Shown here piece after piece: positions 1-5,694 of a stretch of 5,694 nt of DNA. The notes beneath the pieces are model-generated. The model was not told the DNA's origin and did not search any database. It saw only the letters and a program-made list of their open reading frames with translations. Each line of letters starts with the position of its first letter. Within the stretch, counting starts at the first letter, position 1. The DNA is taken from contig DYCT01000100.1 of assembly GCA_019417975.1 (NCBI GenBank), positions 1,469 through 7,162 on the forward strand. Reading direction: 5' to 3'. The DNA is from Bacteroides sp. (lineage in GTDB: Bacteria > Bacteroidota > Bacteroidia > Bacteroidales > Bacteroidaceae). The position numbers and the translations under genes are program-made.

Positions 1-588
1 GTAATTATTAGAGCAACGGGTAATGCTAACCGGCATTTTATATGTGTCGCGATAAGCACATACAATCATATCTGCACTGGTTTTCGATGCACTATATGGG
101 CTATGCGGGCAGAGAGGAGTCTCTTCGGTAAAAAAACCTTCTTCGCCCAAGCTGCCATACACCTCATCGGTCGAAACCTGATGAAAGCGCACGCCTTCAC
201 GCCATAAAGGATAACCGTCTGTCCCTTTTCCTACTGTCCAATGTCTGCGGGCTGCATCCAACAAATTTTGAGTCCCTAATATATTCGTTATAAGAAAAAG
301 TTGAGGATTCTCAATACTTCGATCTACATGACTTTCAGCAGCAAAATTCACCACATAATCAAATTGATATTCGCCAAAAAGCTTATCTGCCAATTCTCTG
401 TCGCAGATATCGCCCTTAACAAACTCGCACCGATTGTGGTCTATATCTTCAGCAATCGTACCTAAATTGCCGGCATAAGTCAGCAAATCAAGCACAACAA
501 CCTTGATATCCGAATGCTTCAATAAAATATATTTCAAATAATTCGCACCGATAAAACCGGCTGCTCCGGTCACCAAATAGGTCTTCAT
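1..588 (-). CDS. rfbB: dTDP-glucose 4,6-dehydratase, N-terminal 196 residues (cut by window edge)
   Basis: This enzyme converts dTDP-glucose to dTDP-4-keto-6-deoxyglucose with NAD+, the second step of dTDP-L-rhamnose synthesis, in the cytoplasm. It belongs to the extended short-chain dehydrogenase/reductase family. Translating the minus strand from the ATG at 588-586 gives an open frame to base 1 with no stop. The NAD-binding glycine motif TGAAGFIG lies at residues 7-14, and D34 ends the second beta strand (VVVLDLLTYAGN), where the cofactor ribose is normally bound. NFAAESHVDRS is at 81-91. The catalytic T-D-E triad is at 140-142 (STDEVYG), and the Y165-x3-K169 pair lies in YSASK. The fragment ends in the conserved TRCSNNY. 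Family members are about 350 residues, so slightly more than half is present; the sugar-binding C-terminal part lies beyond the left edge. No clear Shine-Dalgarno precedes the ATG; the leader is A-rich, as is common in Bacteroidota. The gene follows the metallophosphoesterase on the same strand after 82 bp. All motifs seen are intact. Confidence 0.96.
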   Translation of the reverse strand, partial: MKTYLVTGAAGFIGANYLKYILLKHSDIKVVVLDLLTYAGNLGTIAEDIDHNRCEFVKGDICDRELADKLFGEYQFDYVVNFAAESHVDRSIENPQLFLITNILGTQNLLDAARRHWTVGKGTDGYPLWREGVRFHQVSTDEVYGSLGEEGFFTEETPLCPHSPYSASKTSADMIVCAYRDTYKMPVSITRCSNNY

Positions 589-593
589 ATTTT

Positions 594-606
594 TAATGTC
601 ACATTA
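594..606. repeat. short perfect inverted repeat just upstream of rfbB start
   Basis: TAATGT-C-ACATTA is a perfect palindrome with 6-bp arms around one central base. It ends five bases before the rfbB ATG, so it lies in the 5' leader. It could be an operator-like site or could sequester the initiation region, but it is AT-rich and short enough to arise by chance. The palindrome is seen in the sequence; no function is established. Confidence 0.25.
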
Positions 607-624
607 TTAACCATAAATAACGCA

Positions 625-656
625 CAAAGTTCGGAAAAGTTCTTCTTTTTCACAAA
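625..656 (-). promoter_or_regulatory. possible rfbB promoter (Bacteroidota type, imperfect)
   Basis: On the minus strand, TTTG (653-656) is followed after 20 bp by GAACTTTG (625-632). The Bacteroidota sigma-A consensus is TTTG, 19-21 bp, then TAnnTTTG, so the -33 element and spacing fit but the -7 box lacks its TA. The same TTTG is also the end of a perfect TATATTTG box at 653-660, but that box has no TTTG at the right distance upstream. The AAAGTTC sequence overlapping the -7 candidate (626-632) recurs at 636-642, ten bases away. rfbB may have its own weak promoter here, or may simply be read through from the upstream phosphoesterase gene. Confidence 0.3.
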
Positions 657-670
657 TATATACTCCAAAA

Positions 671-1162
671 TCAATCGGCCAGCTCTATTACTTCCAAATC
701 TTTAAAAACACCGTTGTCGACCGAGAATCTGACCAACGTACGCACTTTGTGGAATCCATAAATGCCTGCTGCTCCCGGATTGATATGCAACATATCCAAT
801 GTCTTATCATATTTTACTTTTAATATATGCGAATGTCCGCTAATAAACAGTTTGGGTGGACGCACCAACAAACTACCTCGCACCGAAGAATCGTAATTAC
901 CCGGATAGCCGCCAATATGCTTTATCAACACCTCTGCCCCTTCGACTTGAAATCGTAACGTCTGCGGAAAAAGCCTACGGATATCCTGTCCATCAATATT
1001 CCCATATACTGCACGAAACGGTCGAAAACGTTGAAATTTCTGCACCAATTCCATAGACCCAATATCACCTGCATGCCACACTTCGTCACAGTTTTCGAAG
1101 TATTTAACATATTTTTCATCCCAATATCCATGGGTATCCGACAATAATCCGATTCTTAACAT
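671..1162 (-). CDS. YfcE/MJ0936-type metallophosphoesterase (small calcineurin-like phosphodiesterase)
   Basis: This is a 163-residue, soluble, presumably cytoplasmic dimetal phosphodiesterase. Family members hydrolyse phosphodiester model substrates with Mn2+ or Ni2+, but physiological substrates are generally unknown. The metal-binding blocks are all visible in order: D9-T-H11 after a short first strand, G32-D33 in HAGDIG, G55-N56-I-D58, H82 in KHIGGYPG, and the G109-H110-S111-H112 block. NPGAAG follows at 128-133. The length is usual for the family (about 160-185), with no signal peptide or extra domain. The ATG at 1162-1160 is directly followed by the family-typical start LRIGLLSDTHG, which fixes the start. 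A strong Bacteroidota promoter sits just upstream. The gene is divergent from ppk, and rfbB follows 82 bp downstream on the same strand. The family call is secure; the substrate is not predictable from the sequence. Confidence 0.93.
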   Translation of the reverse strand: MLRIGLLSDTHGYWDEKYVKYFENCDEVWHAGDIGSMELVQKFQRFRPFRAVYGNIDGQDIRRLFPQTLRFQVEGAEVLIKHIGGYPGNYDSSVRGSLLVRPPKLFISGHSHILKVKYDKTLDMLHINPGAAGIYGFHKVRTLVRFSVDNGVFKDLEVIELAD

Positions 1163-1170
1163 ATCATTTT

Positions 1171-1202
1171 GTTGTTTTCATCAAGCAAATATACTATATT
1201 TA
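1171..1202 (+). promoter_or_regulatory. probable ppk promoter, overlapping the divergent promoter
   Basis: On the plus strand, GTTG (1171-1174) is followed after 20 bp by TATATTTA (1195-1202). Each box differs by one base from the TTTG / TAnnTTTG pattern. An exact TTTG at 1168-1171 exists but is 23 bp from the -7 box, which is too far. Initiation near 1208 would give a leader of about 35 nt, containing the ribosome binding site at 1228-1234. The interval overlaps the opposite-strand promoter, so polymerase binding in the two directions may be mutually exclusive. Confidence 0.45.
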
Positions 1203-1216
1203 CCCCATTATTCAAA
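1186..1216 (-). promoter_or_regulatory. promoter of the metallophosphoesterase gene (perfect Bacteroidota consensus)
   Basis: Read on the minus strand, TTTG (1213-1216) is followed after exactly 19 bp by TATATTTG (1186-1193). This matches the Bacteroidota housekeeping consensus TTTG / TAnnTTTG with correct spacing at every defined base. Transcription would be expected to start near 1180, giving a leader of roughly 15-20 nt before the ATG at 1162. The match is read directly from the sequence; the start position is inferred. Confidence 0.75.
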
Positions 1217-1227
1217 CCTTGAACCTA

Positions 1228-1234
1228 GAAAGGA
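1228..1234 (+). promoter_or_regulatory. ribosome binding site of ppk; decides the start codon
   Basis: GAAAGGA lies 8 bp before the ATG at 1243 and resembles a Shine-Dalgarno sequence, which is relatively uncommon in Bacteroidota. It falls inside the longer reading frame that would begin with TTG at 1219. It therefore supports the ATG at 1243 as the true start. Confidence 0.6.
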
Positions 1235-1242
1235 CTGATATT

Positions 1243-3300
1243 ATGAAATACAGCTATCAATATCTGGAACGCGACATCAGTTGGTTGTCGTTCAACCACC
1301 GTGTCCTATTGGAAGCAGATGATGATTCGCTCCCTATATACGAGCGTATCAATTTCATATCAATATACTCATCGAATTTGGAGGAATTCTATCAGATTCG
1401 AGTAGCCGACCATAAAGCCATTATATCGGGTGCCCGCACCGATGAGGAATCTGTCCGACAAGCTGAACATATCATCCAATCCATCACCCAAATCGTAAAC
1501 AGTCAGTTGGAAGACCGTATACGAATCTATGAGCATAAAATTCTGCCTGAGTTGGCTCGCAATCATATCATCTTTTATCAAGACTCGCAGATAGAAGAAT
1601 TCCACAAAGAATTTATTTCCAGATACTTCCAAGAAGAGATTTTCCCCTATCTACAACCGGTACCTGTATGGAAAGAGCACGTATCTACCTTTCTGCGCGA
1701 TAACCGTCAATACTTGGCTGTCCGCCTTTACCGTTTAAGAAATCACGATAGCCGCCCCTATTATTTTGTACTTAAACTCCCTTATAGCAAAGTGCCACGG
1801 TTCATCGAATTGCCCGAGCACAATGGCAATTACTACCTCATGTTTATGGAGGACATTGTAAAAGCCAACATCGGGAAGTTGTTTCCTGCTTTTCGAGTGG
1901 ATTGTGCTTACTGTTTTAAAATATCACGCGACGCTGATATCCTAATAGACGATACTTCGACTGGAGGCATTGTGGAGCAGGTAAAGAAAAAAGTGAAAAA
2001 ACGCAAGATAGGAGCTGTATGCCGCTTTGTGTACGACAGACAAATGCCCGATGATTTTTTGGAATTTATCAGGACTTCATACAATATCAAACCCGATGAA
2101 TTGATTCCGGGTGACAAACATTTGAATTTGGAAGATTTATGCCACCTACCCAATCCGAACAAAGCCCTGAAAGGTTGCGAAAAGCCACGGCCTATGAACC
2201 TGCAATGTCTTGACGAAAAGAATTCAATCTTCCAATACGTACGACAACGCGACTTATTGATTCATTTCCCATACTATTCGTTCAACCACTTCATTCACTT
2301 CTTGTACGAAGCAGTACACGACCCGGCCACGAAAGAGATTATGATTACCCAATATCGAGTGGCTGAGAACTCTGCTGTTATCAACACCCTTATTGCAGCA
2401 GCCCAAAATGGGAAAAAAGTGACTGTTTTTGTGGAATTGAAAGCCCGATTTGATGAAGAAAACAACTTGCAGACTGCCGAGATGATGCAACGGGCAGGTA
2501 TACATATTATATATAGCATACCCGGTTTGAAGGTGCATGCCAAAGTAGCCCTTGTACTCCGACAGAACAGTAAAGGCGAACAAATACGCAGTTATGCTTA
2601 TGTAAGCACAGGAAACTTCAATGAAGATACGGCTAAGGTATATGCCGACACCGGACTGTTCACTTGCAACCGAGTTATCGTTGATGATTTACACAACCTC
2701 TTCAAGGTTTTGCAGCAAGACAATCCTAACCCTAAATTCAAACGACTATTGGTTGCTCAATTCAATTTAGTACCTACCCTCAAACGGCTTATACACCGAG
2801 AGACAAACCTGGCAAAGCAAGGAAAATCAGGTAGAATAATACTAAAGATGAATGCTTTGCAAGATCAGGCTATGATAGATGAGCTTTACAAAGCAAGCTT
2901 AGCCGGTGTAAAAATCGACTTAATCGTAAGAGGTATCTGCTGCCTTAAGCCGGAACAGCCTTACAGTGCCAATATCAAAGTGACTCGCATTGTAGACAGT
3001 TTCTTGGAGCACACCCGTATTTGGTACTTTGGCAACAAAGGAAACCCGATTGTCTATTTGGGTTCACCCGACTGGATGAAACGCAACCTCTACAAACGTA
3101 TCGAAGCTGTGATACCTGTCACCGGGAAAAACAAAGATGAAATCATTGATATGCTAAACATCCAACTGTCCGACAACCGCAAAGCTTGTCAGTTGGACGC
3201 TGAACTGAACAACATATTCAAACATAACGACCAACCGGAAGTGCGAGCTCAATATACGTTCTACAACTATTTGAAAGAACGAAACACGCCACAAAAATAA
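1243..3300 (+). CDS. ppk: polyphosphate kinase 1 (PPK1)
   Basis: PPK1 reversibly transfers the terminal phosphate of ATP to growing inorganic polyphosphate. The product is 685 residues, matching the family's usual 680-700. The N-terminal domain begins with RDISWLSFN and contains the YSSNLEEFY segment, whose N45 corresponds to the adenine-contacting Asn of the E. coli enzyme. The head domain spans roughly residues 105-315. In the first phospholipase-D-like catalytic domain are ITQYRVA (R372), ELKARFDEE (R402) and GLKVHAK with H432, the equivalent of the autophosphorylated histidine (E. coli H435). GTGNFNED-like STGNFNED is at 455-462. The second catalytic domain has IVRGICCL (561-568), FLEHTRI with H590 (equivalent of E. 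coli H592) and YLGSPDWMKRN (605-615). All catalytic residues appear present. The frame could extend to a TTG at 1219, but the ATG has the Shine-Dalgarno and the conserved N-terminus. Residue equivalences come from remembered E. coli PPK. The phosphate permease follows 80 bp downstream with no visible terminator between. Confidence 0.97.
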   Translation: MKYSYQYLERDISWLSFNHRVLLEADDDSLPIYERINFISIYSSNLEEFYQIRVADHKAIISGARTDEESVRQAEHIIQSITQIVNSQLEDRIRIYEHKILPELARNHIIFYQDSQIEEFHKEFISRYFQEEIFPYLQPVPVWKEHVSTFLRDNRQYLAVRLYRLRNHDSRPYYFVLKLPYSKVPRFIELPEHNGNYYLMFMEDIVKANIGKLFPAFRVDCAYCFKISRDADILIDDTSTGGIVEQVKKKVKKRKIGAVCRFVYDRQMPDDFLEFIRTSYNIKPDELIPGDKHLNLEDLCHLPNPNKALKGCEKPRPMNLQCLDEKNSIFQYVRQRDLLIHFPYYSFNHFIHFLYEAVHDPATKEIMITQYRVAENSAVINTLIAAAQNGKKVTVFVELKARFDEENNLQTAEMMQRAGIHIIYSIPGLKVHAKVALVLRQNSKGEQIRSYAYVSTGNFNEDTAKVYADTGLFTCNRVIVDDLHNLFKVLQQDNPNPKFKRLLVAQFNLVPTLKRLIHRETNLAKQGKSGRIILKMNALQDQAMIDELYKASLAGVKIDLIVRGICCLKPEQPYSANIKVTRIVDSFLEHTRIWYFGNKGNPIVYLGSPDWMKRNLYKRIEAVIPVTGKNKDEIIDMLNIQLSDNRKACQLDAELNNIFKHNDQPEVRAQYTFYNYLKERNTPQK

Positions 3301-3302
3301 AA

Positions 3303-3330
3303 TGTAACATGTCCGTAATGTCTGTGACAT
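3303..3330 (+). repeat. 11-bp-spaced repeats and inverted repeat in the ppk-pit spacer
   Basis: Three related hexamers, TGTAAC (3303), CGTAAT (3314) and TGACAT (3325), begin exactly 11 bp apart. Separately, ATGTCCGT (3309-3316) is nearly repeated as ATGTCTGT (3318-3325), and ATGTC-TGT-GACAT (3318-3330) is a perfect inverted repeat with 5-bp arms. Tandem elements with 11-bp period are the layout of PhoB/PhoP response-regulator boxes, and the downstream gene is a phosphate permease, so an operator is plausible. The hexamers are only loosely alike and the site has no experimental support. The hairpin is too weak and lacks a T-run, so it is not a terminator. Confidence 0.3.
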
Positions 3331-3351
3331 AGCATCGAAACAAGATACACG

Positions 3352-3364
3352 TTTCTTTGCAAAG
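3352..3364 (+). promoter_or_regulatory. weak -7-like box and palindrome ahead of the permease gene
   Basis: TTTCTTTG (3352-3359) resembles the Bacteroidota -7 element TAnnTTTG except for the second base, but no TTTG lies 19-21 bp upstream. It overlaps the perfect palindrome CTTTGCAAAG (3355-3364), which ends 16 bp before the permease ATG. An activator-dependent promoter could lack the -33 box, which would fit the repeats at 3303-3330. It may equally be chance, with the permease transcribed from the ppk promoter. Confidence 0.2.
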
Positions 3365-3380
3365 TCATAAACAATACAAC

Positions 3381-5615
3381 ATGGAAACATTTTATTTACT
3401 GATTGTCATTCTTTTATTTGGGCTTGCCATTTTCGATTTGATGGTAGGGGTCAGCAATGATGCTGTCAATTTTCTCAATTCTGCCATCGGAGCCAAAGCT
3501 GCTTCGTTCAAAACGATTTTAATCATTGCTGCCATTGGTGTATTATTGGGGGCATCACTGTCCAACGGTATGATGGACATTGCTCGGCATGGCATCTATC
3601 AGCCCCAGTATTTTTATTTCTCGGAAATTATGTGCATCCTATTGGGAGTCATGCTAACCGATGTGGTCTTGCTCGACCTATTCAACTCCATGGGTATGCC
3701 TACCTCGACCACTGTCTCCATGGTATTCGAACTGTTGGGCGGGTCGTTTGCTCTCGCATTGGTAAAAAGCAGAATGGACCCCACGCTTAGCATCGGCGAC
3801 TATCTTAACACCGATAAAGCCTTGTCTGTTATCATGGCCATTTTTGTATCAGTAGCCATCGCATTCTTCTTCGGTATGCTGGTGCAATGGATTGCCCGTA
3901 TCGTCTTTACCTTCAATTATAAGAAGAATATGCGTTACACCATCGGCATATTCGGAGGTATAGCAACAACAGCCATTATCTATTTTATGCTTATCAAGGG
4001 ACTGAAAGATAGTGCTTTCATGACCCCAGATGCCAAAACATGGGTTGCCACTTACACACCTGCAATCATCGGAGGATGCTTCGTCTTCTTCACAATTCTG
4101 ATGCAAATTCTACACTGGCTTAAAATCAATGTTTTCAAGATAGTTGTGCTGCTCGGCACGTTTGCCTTGGCATTGGCTTTTGCCGGAAACGACTTGGTAA
4201 ACTTTATTGGTGTACCTTTAGCCGGTTATTCCTCTTATATGGATCTTATCAGCAACAATGCCAATCCGGATACCCATTTGATGAACTCACTGCTCGGCTC
4301 TGCCAAAACGCCCTGGTATTTCCTCATCGCTGCAGGATTAGTCATGGTCTACGCACTGATGACGTCTAAAAAGGCTCAGGCTGTAGTAAAAACATCTGTC
4401 GACCTGTCACGACAAGACGAAGGGGATGAAGTATTTGGAAGCACTCCCGTAGCCCGCACCTTGGTACGCCTCAGCATGAACATGGCCAACTCGGTGATGC
4501 ACATTGTGCCCGATTCAGCCAAAGAGTGGATTAACAATCGATTCCGCAAAGACGAAGCCATCATTGCCGATGGTGCAGCTTTCGACTTGGTACGCGCTTC
4601 GGTCAATTTGGTCTTGGCTGGTCTGCTCATTGCATTAGGTACCTCACTTAAATTACCGCTGTCTACTACTTATGTCACCTTTATGGTAGCTATGGGTACT
4701 TCGCTGGCCGACCGTGCTTGGGGACGCGATTCGGCTGTCTATCGTATCACAGGTGTGTTAAGCGTCATCGGTGGATGGTTTCTCACAGCCGGTGCCGCAT
4801 TCACTATCTGCTTTTTCGTAACACTGTTCATTCATTATGCAGGCACTGTTGCGATTGTTGTCCTTATTGCCATCGCCGTATTCTCACTCATCCGTAGCCA
4901 GATTATCTATAAAAACAAGAAAAAGCGCGAACAAGACAATCCTACGGTCAGCCGTCTGCTAAAAAGTACAGACTCAAAAGAAGCACTGACTTTGCTACAA
5001 GAGCATACACGAAAAGAATTGGGAAGAGTATTAAACTATGTAGAAGAGAATTTCGGACGAGCCGTATCAGCCTTTATGAACGAAAACTTACGTGGAATGC
5101 GTAAAGCAATGGGTGCTACCAAATTTGAGAAATTGCAAATCAAGCAAATGAAACGTATCGGAACTGTAGCCATGAGTCGTCTGGGCAACGAGATGGTGCT
5201 TGAAAAAGGACTTTACTATTATCAAGGAAATGATTTTGCAAGCGAGTTGGTGTACAGTGTAGGACGCCTTATTGAGCCTTGTTTAGAGCATATTGATAAC
5301 AACTTCAACCCACTGGACAATGTGCAAAAAGCGGAATTTTCCATCATCAGTGAAGAAATTACCAATTTCATAAAAGACGTACATACACATATTGAGACCA
5401 ATCAATACGATGACTTGCCCGAATTCGTCATGCGTGCCAACCGTATCTATAACGAACTGGCACATCTGAAACGCGAAGAACTCAAGCGAATTCAAAACCA
5501 AAACGGAAGTGTCAAGGTCAGCATGATATATCTGACAATGATTCAGGAGGCACAGAACGTAACAACCTACGCCATCAACCTCATGAAGGTAAGCAAAAAA
5601 TTCCAACGAGCATAA
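3381..5615 (+). CDS. Pit-family inorganic phosphate permease with C-terminal PhoU-like domain
   Basis: This is a predicted inner-membrane phosphate transporter of the PiT family (low-affinity ion-coupled uptake, possibly of metal-phosphate), 744 residues. The inverted-repeat signatures of the family are both visible: VSNDAVNFLNSAIG near 24-37 and AGNDLVNFIG near 268-277. Their partners are GMPTSTTVSM (105-114) and LPLSTTYVTF (425-434). About 12 hydrophobic segments lie between residues 3 and 506, with a hydrophilic loop at roughly 329-402. After a basic stop (KNKKKRE, 511-517) come about 230 soluble residues rich in heptad-like helices. They include LQEHTRKELGRVLNYVEENF (539-558) and NELAHLKREELKRIQ (691-705), and resemble PhoU / DUF47-type phosphate-transport regulators. 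Classical Pit proteins (about 500 residues) lack this part. An in-frame TTG at 3357 exists, but the ATG at 3381 starts directly at the first membrane segment and is preferred; no Shine-Dalgarno is evident. It follows ppk by 80 bp. The Pit call is firm; the PhoU-like call is from pattern recognition. Confidence 0.93.
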   Translation: METFYLLIVILLFGLAIFDLMVGVSNDAVNFLNSAIGAKAASFKTILIIAAIGVLLGASLSNGMMDIARHGIYQPQYFYFSEIMCILLGVMLTDVVLLDLFNSMGMPTSTTVSMVFELLGGSFALALVKSRMDPTLSIGDYLNTDKALSVIMAIFVSVAIAFFFGMLVQWIARIVFTFNYKKNMRYTIGIFGGIATTAIIYFMLIKGLKDSAFMTPDAKTWVATYTPAIIGGCFVFFTILMQILHWLKINVFKIVVLLGTFALALAFAGNDLVNFIGVPLAGYSSYMDLISNNANPDTHLMNSLLGSAKTPWYFLIAAGLVMVYALMTSKKAQAVVKTSVDLSRQDEGDEVFGSTPVARTLVRLSMNMANSVMHIVPDSAKEWINNRFRKDEAIIADGAAFDLVRASVNLVLAGLLIALGTSLKLPLSTTYVTFMVAMGTSLADRAWGRDSAVYRITGVLSVIGGWFLTAGAAFTICFFVTLFIHYAGTVAIVVLIAIAVFSLIRSQIIYKNKKKREQDNPTVSRLLKSTDSKEALTLLQEHTRKELGRVLNYVEENFGRAVSAFMNENLRGMRKAMGATKFEKLQIKQMKRIGTVAMSRLGNEMVLEKGLYYYQGNDFASELVYSVGRLIEPCLEHIDNNFNPLDNVQKAEFSIISEEITNFIKDVHTHIETNQYDDLPEFVMRANRIYNELAHLKREELKRIQNQNGSVKVSMIYLTMIQEAQNVTTYAINLMKVSKKFQRA

Positions 5616-5690
5616 ATGTTTTTTGCCGTCCGGAAAAACTTAAACCTAAAATCCGCAACTATCATCCAATACACGATTAAGGGTAGATTT
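5616..5690 (+). other. non-coding spacer after the permease gene
   Basis: Seventy-five bases separate the permease stop from a possible next start. GTTTTTTGCCGTCCGGAAAAAC (about 5618-5639) can fold with T/A arms and a short CC/GG core, but the stem is weak and no T-run follows, so a terminator is not supported. No good TTTG / TAnnTTTG promoter pair is visible here. AAGGG at 5679-5683 is a plausible ribosome binding site for the ATG at 5691. Confidence 0.4.
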
Positions 5691-5694
5691 ATGA
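5691..5694 (+). CDS. possible start of a further plus-strand gene (cut by window edge)
   Basis: An ATG at 5691-5693 is preceded at 7 bp by AAGGG, a good Shine-Dalgarno-like match. Only the first codon and one base are inside the window, so nothing can be said about the product. If real, the gene is in the same orientation as ppk and the permease, 75 bp after the latter. Confidence 0.35.

Noticed and set aside
856..1131. Overlapping short open frames on both strands within the phosphoesterase gene.
   Set aside because: They lie wholly inside a well-supported gene in other frames, and their translations show no recognisable domain.
1219..1242. In-frame TTG giving an 8-residue longer PPK.
   Set aside because: The ribosome binding site GAAAGGA lies inside this extension at the right distance from the ATG at 1243, the conserved PPK1 N-terminus starts at that ATG, and the -33 element of the opposite-strand promoter abuts the TTG.
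1981..2005. Two A-runs in ppk that could suggest ribosomal slippage.
   Set aside because: The reading frame continues normally through the lysine-rich segment into conserved PPK1 sequence, and no alternative frame extends usefully.
1369..2583. Several minus-strand open frames of 80-110 codons opposite ppk.
   Set aside because: They are antisense shadows of a conserved gene. Their translations are low in conserved features, and no promoter or ribosome binding site supports them.
3357..3380. In-frame TTG giving an 8-residue longer, polar N-terminus for the permease.
   Set aside because: The extension has no Shine-Dalgarno and sits in the palindrome CTTTGCAAAG. The ATG at 3381 begins directly at the first membrane segment, as expected for Pit proteins.
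3154..3390. Minus-strand open frame of 78 codons spanning the end of ppk and the spacer.
   Set aside because: It is mostly antisense to the ppk C-terminus, has a cysteine/phenylalanine-rich composition typical of shadows, and lacks initiation signals.
5283..5606. Minus-strand open frame of 107 codons opposite the PhoU-like domain.
   Set aside because: It is entirely antisense to a coherent domain on the plus strand and shows no recognisable motif or initiation signal.
5618..5639. T-run / A-run inverted sequence after the permease as a rho-independent terminator.
   Set aside because: The stem has only a two-pair GC core with a bulge, and no T-tract follows on either strand.

Overview
The window looks like a chromosomal segment of a member of the Bacteroidota, most likely the order Bacteroidales (Bacteroides/Phocaeicola/Parabacteroides-like). 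Two things suggest this. The intergenic regions carry the group's TTTG / TAnnTTTG promoter pattern, one copy of which is a perfect match. The proteins also read as Bacteroidales-type versions of their families, including a phosphate permease with a C-terminal PhoU-like domain. Base composition is moderate to AT-leaning and looks uniform across the genes. No mobile element, tRNA, rRNA or CRISPR array was seen. The genus call is inference from recall, not from a search.

Layout: the left part is on the minus strand. Positions 1-588 hold the first 196 codons of rfbB (dTDP-glucose 4,6-dehydratase), which runs off the left edge. Upstream of it, at 671-1162, is a complete small YfcE/MJ0936-type metallophosphoesterase. 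From about 1195 onward everything reads on the plus strand: ppk (polyphosphate kinase 1, ATG at 1243, stop at 3300), an 80-bp spacer, then a Pit-family phosphate permease fused to a PhoU-like domain (ATG at 3381, stop at 5615). The last 79 bp are non-coding until a probable ribosome binding site and an ATG at 5691, which may begin another plus-strand gene.

How the genes fit together: ppk and the Pit permease form an evident phosphate module. The permease brings in inorganic phosphate, and PPK1 reversibly stores phosphate as polyphosphate using ATP. No terminator is visible between them, so co-transcription is likely, although the spacer contains repeats that could be a regulatory site. The metallophosphoesterase is transcribed divergently from ppk, from promoters that overlap or abut within about 80 bp. 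rfbB belongs to dTDP-L-rhamnose / surface-polysaccharide synthesis and is probably functionally unrelated.

Overall this is mostly a conserved housekeeping region. The points most worth a second look are the Pit-PhoU fusion beside ppk, the compact divergent promoter region, and the 11-bp-spaced repeats in the ppk-pit spacer.
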